Assembly (NCBI RefSeq): GCF_007845675.1
Contig: NZ_VOBR01000007.1
Coordinates: forward strand, 124,001 to 188,000
DNA length: 64,000 nt
Origin: Lentzea tibetensis
Lineage (GTDB): Bacteria > Actinomycetota > Actinomycetes > Mycobacteriales > Pseudonocardiaceae
Reading direction: 5' to 3'
How positions within the stretch are numbered: position 1 is the stretch's first letter; every line of letters starts with the position of its first letter. The position numbers and the translations under genes were made by a program. Under the pieces are notes generated by a model that was given only the letters and a program-made list of their open reading frames with translations, made no database searches and was not told where the DNA came from. Positions 24,555 through 32,741 of the stretch are shown here, in pieces.

Positions 24555-25700
24555 GTGGACGAAGCCGCGTTGAACAGGTGGGAGCGCAGGCTCGCGCGAG
24601 TCGCGCACGTGATCGCCTACTTCGTGCTGACCGTGACCACGGTGCTGTACCTGGCGTTCACGCAGCAGTCGGCAGGGCAGCGGGTCTTCACGCTCGCGGT
24701 CGTCGCGTTCGGGTACGTGTGGCTCTCGGTGCGCACGCTGCTGCCGGTGCCCGTGTTCATCGCCGGGATGGTGCTGTTCTACGGCGTGCTGGGCCTGCGG
24801 GAGCACTGGTTCGGCGCGGTGTCCTACGCGGTCTACATCTACGCCGCCGAGTACCTCACCGGGAAGTGGATGCTGGTCGTCACCGCGGCCACGGCGGTGC
24901 TCGCGACGCTCTCGCTGTTCGGCGGATACCCGCCACCCGAGAACAGGCTCGCCTTCTGGGGCCTGCTCGCGCTGTTCGTGACGGTGGCGTGCGTGTTCAC
25001 GTTCATCGGGCACATCACGACCCAGCAGGCCCGCAAGCGCAAGGAGCTGCTGGAGGAGAACCAGGGCCTGCACGCGCAGCTGCTCGTGCAGGCGCGCGAA
25101 GCCGGTGTGCTGGACGAACGGCAGCGGATGGCGCGCGAGATCCACGACACGCTCGCGCAGGGCTTCACCGGGATCATCACCCAACTCGAGGCCGCCGAGT
25201 CCACCGGGGACTGGAAGCAGCGCGTCGAGACCGCGGCCAGGCTGGCGCGGGAGAACCTGGCCGAGGCACGCCGGTCCGTCCACGCGCTGCGCCCGCCGCA
25301 GCTGGAGAACGCGGGGCTGCCGGAGGCGCTGGCCGAGGTCGTCGACGGGTGGACGGCGGCGAACGGCGTGCCGGTGTCGGTGACCACGACGGGTGACGCG
25401 CGGGCGATGCATCCCGAGGTGGAGGTCGCGCTGCTGCGCACCGCGCAGGAGGCGTTGGCGAACGTCGCGAAGCACGCGGCGGCGTCGCGGGTCGGGTTGA
25501 CGTTGTCGTACATGGGGGACGTGGTGACGCTGGACGTGCGCGACGACGGGGTGGGCTTCGACATCGGCGCCCCCGGTGACGGTTTCGGCCTGACGACCAT
25601 GCGGCAGCGCGTGCAGCGGCTCGCCGGTGTGCTGGAGGTCGAGTCCGAACCGGGCGGCGGCACCGCGATCTCCGCGTCGGTCCCGGCGGTGGCGCCGTGA
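24555..25700 (+). CDS. NarL/DesK-type sensor histidine kinase
   Basis: 381 residues. Residues about 15-155 form five or six membrane helices. A coiled-coil (RKRKELLEENQGLHAQLLVQAREA) leads to the dimerisation helix with the phosphoacceptor His197 in MAREIHDTLAQGF (HisKA_3). The ATP-binding domain has ALANVAKHAAASRV (N box), DDGVGFD and GFGLTTM. GTG start 3 bases after the permease stop. The membrane sensor and exporter gene next to it suggest it senses the compound or stress handled by the exporter, like BceS- or DesK-type modules. Confidence 0.85.
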   Translation: MDEAALNRWERRLARVAHVIAYFVLTVTTVLYLAFTQQSAGQRVFTLAVVAFGYVWLSVRTLLPVPVFIAGMVLFYGVLGLREHWFGAVSYAVYIYAAEYLTGKWMLVVTAATAVLATLSLFGGYPPPENRLAFWGLLALFVTVACVFTFIGHITTQQARKRKELLEENQGLHAQLLVQAREAGVLDERQRMAREIHDTLAQGFTGIITQLEAAESTGDWKQRVETAARLARENLAEARRSVHALRPPQLENAGLPEALAEVVDGWTAANGVPVSVTTTGDARAMHPEVEVALLRTAQEALANVAKHAAASRVGLTLSYMGDVVTLDVRDDGVGFDIGAPGDGFGLTTMRQRVQRLAGVLEVESEPGGGTAISASVPAVAP

Positions 25701-26320
25701 TCCGGCTGGTGATCGTCGACGACCACCCGGTCGTGCGGGACGGCTTGCGCGGCATGTTCTCGTCCGACCGCGGTTTCGAGGTCGTCGGTGAGGCGGCCAA
25801 CGGCGACGAGGCCGTCACCGTCGTCGAGGCGCTGCGGCCGGACGTCGTGCTGATGGACCTGCGGATGCCGGTCGTGGACGGCGTGACGGCCATCAACCGG
25901 TTGCGGGACAAGGGGAACCCGGCCCGCGTGCTGGTGCTCACGACGTACGACACGGACCGCGACGTGCTGCCCGCGATCAAGGCGGGCGCCACCGGCTACC
26001 TGCTCAAGGACACGCCGCGCGACGAGCTGTTCCGCGCCGTGCGGTCAGCCGCACGGGGTGAGGCGGTGCTGTCGCCCGCCGTCGCGACCAAGCTCGTCGG
26101 CCAGGTGCGGACCCCGGACGCCGAACCGCTGTCGCAGCGCGAACTGGAGGTGCTCGGGCTGGTCGCGCGCGGGTCGACCAACCGCGAGGCGGCGGCTCGG
26201 TTGTTCATCTCCGAGGCGACGGTGAAGACGCATCTGCTGCACGTCTACGCGAAGCTCGGCGTGAAGGACCGCGCCGCCGCCGTGGCGGTCGCCTACGAAC
26301 GCGGGCTGTTGCGTTCGTAG
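25697..26320 (+). CDS. NarL-family response regulator
   Basis: 207 residues: receiver domain with DD pair (IVDDHPVVRDGL), phospho-acceptor Asp54 in VLMDLRMP, and Lys in YLLKDTP; C-terminal LuxR helix-turn-helix LSQRELEVLGLVARGSTNREAAARLFISEATVKTHLLHVYAKLGV. The start overlaps the kinase stop by 4 bases. Partner of the upstream kinase. Confidence 0.88.
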   Translation: MIRLVIVDDHPVVRDGLRGMFSSDRGFEVVGEAANGDEAVTVVEALRPDVVLMDLRMPVVDGVTAINRLRDKGNPARVLVLTTYDTDRDVLPAIKAGATGYLLKDTPRDELFRAVRSAARGEAVLSPAVATKLVGQVRTPDAEPLSQRELEVLGLVARGSTNREAAARLFISEATVKTHLLHVYAKLGVKDRAAAVAVAYERGLLRS

Positions 26321-27012
26321 ACCGAGACGCAGTTGGGCGTGTGGACGGTGAACGGCTGTCGTTCCCAGCCGCCCCACCGGTGTTTCAGCCGCAAGCCCGC
26401 GATGCGCGCCATCAGGTCCAGCTCGGCAGGCCACGCGAGCCGTTGCACGACCGGGAAGAACCGGATGCCCTGCGGCGTCAGGTGCACGTGGTTCTCCTCG
26501 AGCAGCTGCGTCACCGGGTCGTACCGTTCCAGGTCCAGCCACACGTCCCGCTTGTTCACCCGCTCCGCACGGATGCTCTGGTCGTCGTCGCGGATGTGCG
26601 GCACCCCGGCCTCGACGAGGAACACGCCGTCGTCGGTGAGGTGCTTCGCCACGTTCTCGAAGCACCGCACCTGGTCGTCCTGGGTGAGCAGGTTGAACAA
26701 CGTGTTGTAGACGACGTAGACCAGCGAGTACGTGCCGGGCACGTCCACGTCGGCGAAGTCGCCCATCGTCACCGACAACGCGTCGCCGCCCGGCTTGGCT
26801 CTCAGCTGGGCGACCATGTCGGGTGACAGGTCGATCCCGTCGACCCGGACGCCCGTCGCGGCCAGCGGGAGCGCGATGCGGCCGGTGCCGATCGCCAGTT
26901 CCAGCGCCGGTCCGGCGCCTGCCAGTTCGTGCAGCAGGGCGACCGACACACCTTCGTCGCCCCTGGGGTTGTTGTCGTATTCGGCCGCGGTGTCTGCGCC
27001 GAAGCTGTCCAT
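26293..27012 (-). CDS. Class I SAM-dependent methyltransferase
   Basis: 239 residues: ALELAIGTGRIALPLA (motif I), VRVDGIDLSPDMV, ALSVTMGDFADVDV, YVVYNTLFNLLTQ, DGVFLVEAGVP in the usual order. The C-terminal region LRLKHRWGGWERQPFTV is conserved in a group of uncharacterised actinobacterial methyltransferases. ATG 27012 was preferred to GTG 27030 for spacing to AAGGG. Its end overlaps the response-regulator end by 28 bases (convergent). Confidence 0.75.
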   Translation of the reverse strand: MDSFGADTAAEYDNNPRGDEGVSVALLHELAGAGPALELAIGTGRIALPLAATGVRVDGIDLSPDMVAQLRAKPGGDALSVTMGDFADVDVPGTYSLVYVVYNTLFNLLTQDDQVRCFENVAKHLTDDGVFLVEAGVPHIRDDDQSIRAERVNKRDVWLDLERYDPVTQLLEENHVHLTPQGIRFFPVVQRLAWPAELDLMARIAGLRLKHRWGGWERQPFTVHTPNCVSVYERNSPRS

Positions 27013-27060
27013 CGGGTGGTAGCCCTTCACCCCACCTTCGTACCGCGCGACGCAAACGCT

Positions 27061-27429
27061 TTACCGCCGCAGATACGCCCGCCAGTCGCCGATCGACGTG
27101 ATGTCGGTCAGCTCAGGACTGTCCAGACAGGACTCCCGCAGCACGGTGGCCAGGCAGGCGCTGCCGTCCTCCAGCTCGATCACGCCGATCTCCAGCTCGG
27201 GCGGCTCGGACGGCAGCAGGTGGTCGCGCAGCACGGTCAGCGGCAGGTCGTACACCTCGCCCACCACGGACCCGGTGCCGGACGCGTGCATCGCCGGGAA
27301 CCGGTCGCCGACCGAGAAGTACCGGTACTTCGCCGCGCTACGGGCGGCACACACCAGCGGGGTCCCCTGCAGCTGCGAGTGCAGCGGGCCGCCCTTCATC
27401 CCGCCGCCGTTCAGGAAGATCAACGCCAT
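27061..27429 (-). CDS. Allophanate-hydrolase C-domain-like protein (standalone)
   Basis: 122 residues: FLNGGGMKGGPLHSQLQGTPLVCAARSAAKYRYFSVGDRFPAM, GEVYDLPLTVLRDHLLPSEPPELEIGVIEL, which matches the C-terminal domain of AtzF-type allophanate hydrolases (a gamma-glutamyl-cyclotransferase-like fold). The amidase domain is absent. In allophanate hydrolase the domain carries out the second step after the amidase has acted. A standalone copy at the end of a purine-oxidation operon suggests work on a ureido intermediate, but that is inference. Overlaps xdhC by 92 bases. Confidence 0.7.
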   Translation of the reverse strand: MALIFLNGGGMKGGPLHSQLQGTPLVCAARSAAKYRYFSVGDRFPAMHASGTGSVVGEVYDLPLTVLRDHLLPSEPPELEIGVIELEDGSACLATVLRESCLDSPELTDITSIGDWRAYLRR

Positions 27430-28372
27430 GGTGGGTCTCCTTGTGGATGGGGGAGCTGACCGAGGAGAGCGGGGAGCCGGATCCGCCGTGCCGCACCGCG
27501 ACCAGCTCGGCCGCGATGGACACGGCGGTCTCCTCCGGCGTCCGCCCGCCGAGGTCGAGACCGATGGGGGAGCGCAGCCTCGCGAGCTCGTGCTCGGCGA
27601 GGCCGGCTTCGCGCAGTCGTTCCAGCCGCTCGGCGTGCGTGCGCCGCGAGCCGAGCGCGCCCACGAACGCGAGTGGTCGCCGCAGTGCCTCCACCAGCAC
27701 GGGCACGTCGAACTTCGGGTCGTGCGTCAGCACGCAGACCGCGGTGCGCGAATCCGTGCAGGTGGAGGCGAGGTAGCGGTGCGGCCAGTCGACGACCACC
27801 TCGTGCGCGGCCGGAAAGCGTTGCGGCGTCGCGAAGATCGGCCGCGCGTCGCACACCGTCACCTGGTAGCCGAGGAACCGGCCGATCTCCGCGACCGCTC
27901 CCGCGTAGTCGATCGCGCCGAACACCAGCAGCCGCGGCTGCGGCCGCCAGGTCTCGGAGAACACGCGCTCCGTCTCGGCCAGCGGTGGCAGGCCGGCGCG
28001 CGGGCCCTCGATCACCCGGCGCAGCGACACCGGACGGCCCTCCCGAGCCGCGCGGAGTGCCGCGCGGATCTCGGGGGTGTCGCGCTGGACGAAGACGTCG
28101 AGCTCACCACCGCAGGTGAGCCCGACGGCGAACGCGTCGTCGTCGGAGTAGCCGAACGACTCCAGCACCGGCTGACCCGTTGCCAACACCTGGAGCGCCA
28201 GCTCGTAGACCGCGCCCTCGACGCAGCCGCCGGAGACGCTGCCGACGACCTGGCCGCCGGGTCCGACGGCCATCGCGGCACCGATCTCGCGCGGTGCGCT
28301 GCCCCGCACCGCGACCACGCTGGCCACCGCGAAGGTGTCCCAGGCGAGCAACGCGTCAGCCAGTTCACGCAC
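27338..28372 (-). CDS. xdhC: XdhC-family molybdenum cofactor maturation factor
   Basis: 344 residues. The N-terminal XdhC/CoxI domain (ASVVAVRGSAPREIGAAMAV, GSVSGGCVEGAVYE) is followed by a Rossmann-like XdhC_C domain (LLVFGAIDYAGAVAEIGRFLGYQVTVCDARP, HDPKFDVPVL, YIGALGSRRT-like FVGALGSRRTHAERL). Members sulfurate and insert Moco into xanthine dehydrogenase. The usual end would be near VRHGGSG; the frame runs about 30 more residues into the downstream gene. Starts 8 bases inside the permease gene end. It serves the three dehydrogenase subunits of this cluster. Confidence 0.85.
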   Translation of the reverse strand: MRELADALLAWDTFAVASVVAVRGSAPREIGAAMAVGPGGQVVGSVSGGCVEGAVYELALQVLATGQPVLESFGYSDDDAFAVGLTCGGELDVFVQRDTPEIRAALRAAREGRPVSLRRVIEGPRAGLPPLAETERVFSETWRPQPRLLVFGAIDYAGAVAEIGRFLGYQVTVCDARPIFATPQRFPAAHEVVVDWPHRYLASTCTDSRTAVCVLTHDPKFDVPVLVEALRRPLAFVGALGSRRTHAERLERLREAGLAEHELARLRSPIGLDLGGRTPEETAVSIAAELVAVRHGGSGSPLSSVSSPIHKETHHGVDLPERRRDEGRPAALAAAGDPAGVCRP

Positions 28373-29774
28373 CGGTCACGGCCTCCATCCCGAAGTACGC
28401 GACGAAGATCGCCGCCAGCGCGAGCATCAGCCAGCCGGTCTGCCGCCACTGGCCCTTGCACACCTTCAGCACGACGTACGACACGAGGCCCGCGCCGATG
28501 CCGTTGGTGATCGAGTAGGTGAACGGGATGATCGCCGCGGTCAGGAACACCGGGATGGTGAAGTCCGTGTCCGCCCAGGGAATCCGGCGGATCTGCGTCA
28601 TCATCAGCCCGCCGATCACGACCAGCGCGGGAGCCGCCGCCTGCGCCGGGACGACCGCCGCGAGCGGCGTGAACAGCAGCGTCAGCGTGAACAGCGCACC
28701 CGTCACCACGGACGACAGACCTGTGCGAGCGCCTTCACCGACACCGGCCGCGGACTCCAGGAACACCGTGTTCGGCGAGGAACCCGTGATGCCGCCTGCG
28801 ATCGCGCCCGCGCCGTCCACCATCAGGATCCGGCCCATGCCCTCGACCTTGCCGTTCTTCGTGAGGCCCGCCTCGTCCGAGACGCTGGTGATCGTGCCCA
28901 TGGCGTCGAAGAAGCCGGAGAGCACCAGGGTGAACAGGAACGTCGTCGCCGCGATCGCGCCCGCCGAGGCGAAGCCGCCGAACAGGTCGATGTTCCCGAA
29001 CAGCCCGAAGTCCGGAGCCGCCACGACGGAGTCCGGGAGCTGCGGGGTGACCAGGCCCCAGTCCTTGACGTCGAACAGCGCGTTGACGCTGATCGCCAGC
29101 ACGGTCGCGGAGGCGATGCTGATCAGCACCGCGCCGGGCACACCGCGCGCCATCAGCACGATCATCAGCAGCAGGCCGAAGCAGAACACCGCGATCGGCC
29201 AGCCGTTGAGGTGCCCGCCGATGCCCATCTGCACCGGCACCGTCGAGTGCGCGGCGTCCGGGACGCGCGTGACGAAGCCCGCGCTCACCAGGCCCACCAG
29301 CGCGATGTAGAGGCCGATGCCGACCGTGATCGCGATCTTCAGCGGTTCCGGGATGGCGTTGATGATGCGCTCGCGCACACCCGACGCCGCCATCACGACA
29401 ATGCAGAGTCCTTCCAGGACAACGAGTCCGAAAGCCTGCGCCCACGTCATCGTCGGCGCCATCTGGAACGCGACGATCCCGTTCACGCCCAGACCCGCCG
29501 CCAGTGCGAGCGGTGCGTTGCCGACGAGTCCCATGAGGACGGTCATCACGCCGGCCGCCAGCGCGGTGGCGGTGGTGATCTGCTCGATGCTGAGCTTCGC
29601 GCCGGTGATGTCGGCGGACGCGCCGAGGATCAGCGGGTTGAGCAGCACGATGTACGACATCGCGACGAACGTCGTGATGCCGCCGCGGACTTCACGGCCG
29701 AGCGTGCTTCCTCGTTCGGTGATGCGGAAGAACTGGTCGAGCGGCGTGCTCGTTCGGCTCCGGAGTTGAGTCAT
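28365..29774 (-). CDS. AzgA-type purine permease (NCS2-like)
   Basis: 469 residues, about 12-14 hydrophobic segments, with AzgA/PbuG hallmarks GGITTFVAMSYIVLLNP, AAGLGVNGIVAF, FFDAMGTITSVSDEAGL and SPNTVFLESAAGVGEGARTGL. This family takes up adenine, guanine and hypoxanthine with protons. The position between guanine deaminase and xdhC fits supply of purines to the pathway. Start ATG 29774. Confidence 0.9.
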   Translation of the reverse strand: MTQLRSRTSTPLDQFFRITERGSTLGREVRGGITTFVAMSYIVLLNPLILGASADITGAKLSIEQITTATALAAGVMTVLMGLVGNAPLALAAGLGVNGIVAFQMAPTMTWAQAFGLVVLEGLCIVVMAASGVRERIINAIPEPLKIAITVGIGLYIALVGLVSAGFVTRVPDAAHSTVPVQMGIGGHLNGWPIAVFCFGLLLMIVLMARGVPGAVLISIASATVLAISVNALFDVKDWGLVTPQLPDSVVAAPDFGLFGNIDLFGGFASAGAIAATTFLFTLVLSGFFDAMGTITSVSDEAGLTKNGKVEGMGRILMVDGAGAIAGGITGSSPNTVFLESAAGVGEGARTGLSSVVTGALFTLTLLFTPLAAVVPAQAAAPALVVIGGLMMTQIRRIPWADTDFTIPVFLTAAIIPFTYSITNGIGAGLVSYVVLKVCKGQWRQTGWLMLALAAIFVAYFGMEAVTGA

Positions 29775-29865
29775 TGGACGGCCTTTCCCATGCCGGTGGG
29801 CGCGCTCCAGTAAGCCGGGGCGCGTTTAGCGATGTGCTCCGGTCAGCAGGTACGGCTTGTGGCCG

Positions 29866-30330
29866 TCAGTAGTTGATTCGGTCGGAAGAGGACAACCACG
29901 CGGTGAACGGGGCGTTGTCCTCGCCGGTGGAGATCTGTTCGACCGGCAGGCTCCAGTCCTCCCTGGGCCTGCCGAACAGCTCGTAGAACTCGAGGTCGTC
30001 GAACCCGGCCGCCGCCGCGTCGTGGCGGTCGGCGGCGTAGACGACCTTGTCCACCCGCGCCCACAGCGCGGCGGACAGGCACAGCGGGCACGGCTCGCAC
30101 GACGAGATCAGGGTGCAGCCGGTGAGCTTGAAGTCGCCGAGCGCCTGGCAGGCCGCGCGAATCGCGACGACCTCGGCGTGCGCGGTCGGGTCGAGCGTGG
30201 GCGTGACCTGGTTGACGCCGGTGGCGATGACCTCGCCGTCGCGCACGATCATCGCGCCGAACGGGCCACCGCCGTTCGCGACGTTCGTCGTGGCCAGGTC
30301 GATTGTGGCGAGCAGGTGGGTGTTCTTCAT
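29866..30330 (-). CDS. Guanine deaminase (cytidine-deaminase fold)
   Basis: 154 residues with zinc motifs TAHAEVVAIRAAC and SCEPCPLCL; the C-terminal VDKVVYAADRHDAAAAGFDD...EDWSLPVEQ matches the bacterial GuaD group, which turns guanine into xanthine. Related tRNA adenosine deaminases lack that C-terminal part. Xanthine would be the substrate of the dehydrogenase encoded next to it. ATG 30330, 16 bases after the dehydrogenase gene. Confidence 0.85.
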   Translation of the reverse strand: MKNTHLLATIDLATTNVANGGGPFGAMIVRDGEVIATGVNQVTPTLDPTAHAEVVAIRAACQALGDFKLTGCTLISSCEPCPLCLSAALWARVDKVVYAADRHDAAAAGFDDLEFYELFGRPREDWSLPVEQISTGEDNAPFTAWLSSSDRINY

Positions 30331-30346
30331 CGGGGTACTCCAGAGA

Positions 30347-32548
30347 TCATGTGTTGGTGAGGTGTTCCGGGCGGACCGGGACGCGGGTGAGCGCCAGTCC
30401 GGTCGCCGCGCGGATCGCCGCCACGATCGCCGGGGTGGACGAGATGGTGGGCGGTTCGCCGACGCCGCGGATGCCGTACGGGGCGTGCGGGTCGGCGAGC
30501 TCGAGCACGTCGATGCTCATCGGTGGCATGTCGAGCACGGTCGGGATCAGGTAGTCCGTGAAGGACGGGTTGCGGACCTTTCCCTGCGAGGTCTGGATCT
30601 CCTCCATGACCGCGAGGCCGAGTCCCTGCGCGGAGCCGCCCTGGATCTGGCCGACGACGGCCTGCGGGTTGAGCGCCTTGCCGACGTCCTGCGCGCAGTC
30701 CAGCTGCACGACCCTGACGAGGCCGAGCTCGGTGTCGACGTCGACGACCGCGCGGTGCGCCGCGAAGCCGTACTGCACGTGCGCGTTGCCCTGTCCCGTC
30801 TCCGGGTCGAGCGGCTCGGTCGCGCGGTGCCGCCACTCGACGGTCTCGTCGATGACCTCGTCGCCGATGTCGGTGCGGTCGCCCAGCTTCGCCTTCACCG
30901 CGGCGCACGCGGCCTTCACCGCGCCACCGGTGACGTAGGTCTGCCTGCTCGCCGAGGTCGAGCCGCCGTTGCCGATGCTGGTGTCCATCGGCAGTACGGT
31001 GACCTTCTCGATGTCCAGCTCGGTGCGCACGATCTGCTGCATGATCGTGACGAGCCCCTGCCCGACCTCGCACGCGGCGGTGTGGACCTGTGCGGTGAGC
31101 TCGTCGCCCGCCATCTGCACGCGCACCCGTGCCGTCGAGTAGTCGTCGTAGCCCTCGGAGAAGCAGACGTTCTTGATGCCGACGGCGTACCCGACGCCGC
31201 GCACCACGCCCTCGCCGTGCGTCGTGTTCGAGACGCCACCGGGCAGCTGGCGCAGGTCTGCGGACATCGGTGCCGGCATCGGCTTGTCCTGCACCAGCTT
31301 CAGCAGCTGCGCGACGGGTGCGGCGGAGTCGACGACCTGGCCGGTCGGCATGACCGAGCCCTCGGTCATCGCGTTGCGGACGCGCACGTCGACGGGGTCC
31401 ATGTTCAGCGCTTCCGCGAGCTTGTCCATCTGGGACTCATACGCGAAACCCGCTTGCACCGCACCGAATCCGCGCATCGCGCCGCACGGCGGGTTGTTCG
31501 TGTAGACGCCGTAGCAGTCGATCGTGACGTTGTCGACCTCGTACGGCCCGACGCCGAGCGTGGCCGCGTTGGCGACGACCGCGGGCGTGCTGGAGGCGTA
31601 CGCGCCGCCGTCCAGGAACATCTTCGCCTTGACGTACACGAGCTTGCCGTCGGCCGTCGCGCCGTGCTCGTAGTGCAGCACCGCGGGGTGCCGGTGCACG
31701 TGGCCGTAGAACGACTCCTCGCGGTTGTAGACCATCTTCACCGGCTTGCCGGTGTGCAGCGCGAGCAGGCACGCGTGCACCTGCATCGACAGGTCCTCGC
31801 GCCCGCCGAACGCCCCGCCGACGCCGGACAGCGTCAGCCGCACCTTCTCCTCGGCCACGCCGAGCGCGGACGCCACCTGCGAGCGGTCGACGTGCAGCCA
31901 CTGGGTCGCGACGTAGAGGTCGACGCCACCGTCATCGGCGGGCACGGCGAGCCCGGACTCCGGTCCGAGGAACGCCTGGTCCTGCATGCCGACCTCGTAC
32001 CGGCCGGTGATGACGACGTCGGCCTTGGGAGCTTGATCCCCTCTGCGGATCGGCACGTGGCGCACCAGGTTGCCGCCGGGGTGCAGCGGAGTTTCCTGGG
32101 TTGCGGTCTCCATGTCGACGACCGGTTCGAGCACCTCGTAGGTGACCTTGATGCGCTTCATCGCGCGGTTCGCCGTCTCCGGGTGGTCGGCGCCGACCAG
32201 CGCGACGGGCTCGCCCTGGTAGCGGACCACGTCCACGGCCAGCACCGGCTGGTCCTTGTGCTCGAGGCCGTAGAGGTTGCGGCCCGGTACGTCCTGGTGC
32301 GTCAGCACCGCGTACACGCCGGGGGTCTTGAGCGCCTCGGTGAGGTCGATGCCCGTGATGCGGGCGTACGGGTGCGGCGAGCGCAGCGTCGCGCCCCAGA
32401 TCATGTCCTCGTGCCACAGGTCGGACGCGTAGGCGAACTCGCCGCGCACCTTGAGGTTGCCGTCCGGGCGCTGCGGGCTGGTGCCGATGCCGCCGGTGAC
32501 GGCCGAGGTGAGCTCGGCGGGAGTGAGAGTCCCAAAGTTGGTCGTCAT
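30347..32548 (-). CDS. Xanthine dehydrogenase molybdenum-binding subunit
   Basis: 733 residues: N-terminal substrate-channel domain (GNLKVRGEFAYASDLWHEDMIWG), Moco-binding segments GVGGAFGGREDLSM and PCGAMRGFGAVQAGFAYE, CEVGQGLVTIMQQI, and the catalytic Glu in GIRGVGEPPTISS near the C-terminus. Family oxidises hypoxanthine and xanthine to urate. It is part of a cluster with FAD and 2Fe-2S subunits, deaminases and XdhC. I chose ATG 32548 (MTTNFGTL); upstream is a pair of repeats. The subunit is encoded separately, as usual in bacteria of this type. Confidence 0.9.
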   Translation of the reverse strand: MTTNFGTLTPAELTSAVTGGIGTSPQRPDGNLKVRGEFAYASDLWHEDMIWGATLRSPHPYARITGIDLTEALKTPGVYAVLTHQDVPGRNLYGLEHKDQPVLAVDVVRYQGEPVALVGADHPETANRAMKRIKVTYEVLEPVVDMETATQETPLHPGGNLVRHVPIRRGDQAPKADVVITGRYEVGMQDQAFLGPESGLAVPADDGGVDLYVATQWLHVDRSQVASALGVAEEKVRLTLSGVGGAFGGREDLSMQVHACLLALHTGKPVKMVYNREESFYGHVHRHPAVLHYEHGATADGKLVYVKAKMFLDGGAYASSTPAVVANAATLGVGPYEVDNVTIDCYGVYTNNPPCGAMRGFGAVQAGFAYESQMDKLAEALNMDPVDVRVRNAMTEGSVMPTGQVVDSAAPVAQLLKLVQDKPMPAPMSADLRQLPGGVSNTTHGEGVVRGVGYAVGIKNVCFSEGYDDYSTARVRVQMAGDELTAQVHTAACEVGQGLVTIMQQIVRTELDIEKVTVLPMDTSIGNGGSTSASRQTYVTGGAVKAACAAVKAKLGDRTDIGDEVIDETVEWRHRATEPLDPETGQGNAHVQYGFAAHRAVVDVDTELGLVRVVQLDCAQDVGKALNPQAVVGQIQGGSAQGLGLAVMEEIQTSQGKVRNPSFTDYLIPTVLDMPPMSIDVLELADPHAPYGIRGVGEPPTISSTPAIVAAIRAATGLALTRVPVRPEHLTNT

Positions 32549-32594
32549 CGCGCTGACACCTCGGGTTGTCCACAGGCGGCACGATCGCCGCCAC

Positions 32595-32655
32595 GAATTG
32601 TCGGTGTGGCCTGGGAGAATGGAATCAGGGGACCCCCCGGGCGGGGACGCCTGCG
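32595..32655 (+). repeat. Direct repeat unit 1 (GAATTGTCGGTG family)
   Basis: Starts GAATTGTCGGTG, then GGGAGAATGGAATCAGGGGA, a C/G hairpin core and GGGGACGCCTGCG. Unit 2 begins 79 bases farther on. Lies between two xdh-cluster genes, upstream of the molybdenum subunit. Confidence 0.7.
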
Positions 32656-32673
32656 CAGCTGTGCGAGGGCCCG

Positions 32674-32733
32674 GAATTGTCGGTGCTCGCTGGGAGAATG
32701 AGAACTGGGGATCCCCCGGCGGGGACGCCTGCG
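32674..32733 (+). repeat. Direct repeat unit 2 (GAATTGTCGGTG family)
   Basis: GAATTGTCGGTG, then GGGAGAATGAGAACTGGGGA, hairpin core and GGGGACGCCTGCG, near-identical to unit 1. It ends 8 bases short of the deaminase stop at 32742. Confidence 0.7.
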
Positions 32734-32741
32734 TGAGCGCG

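Noticed and set aside
32595-32733. Repeat pair as CRISPR array
   Set aside because: Only two units, and the spacer is just 18 bases with no further unit or cas genes.
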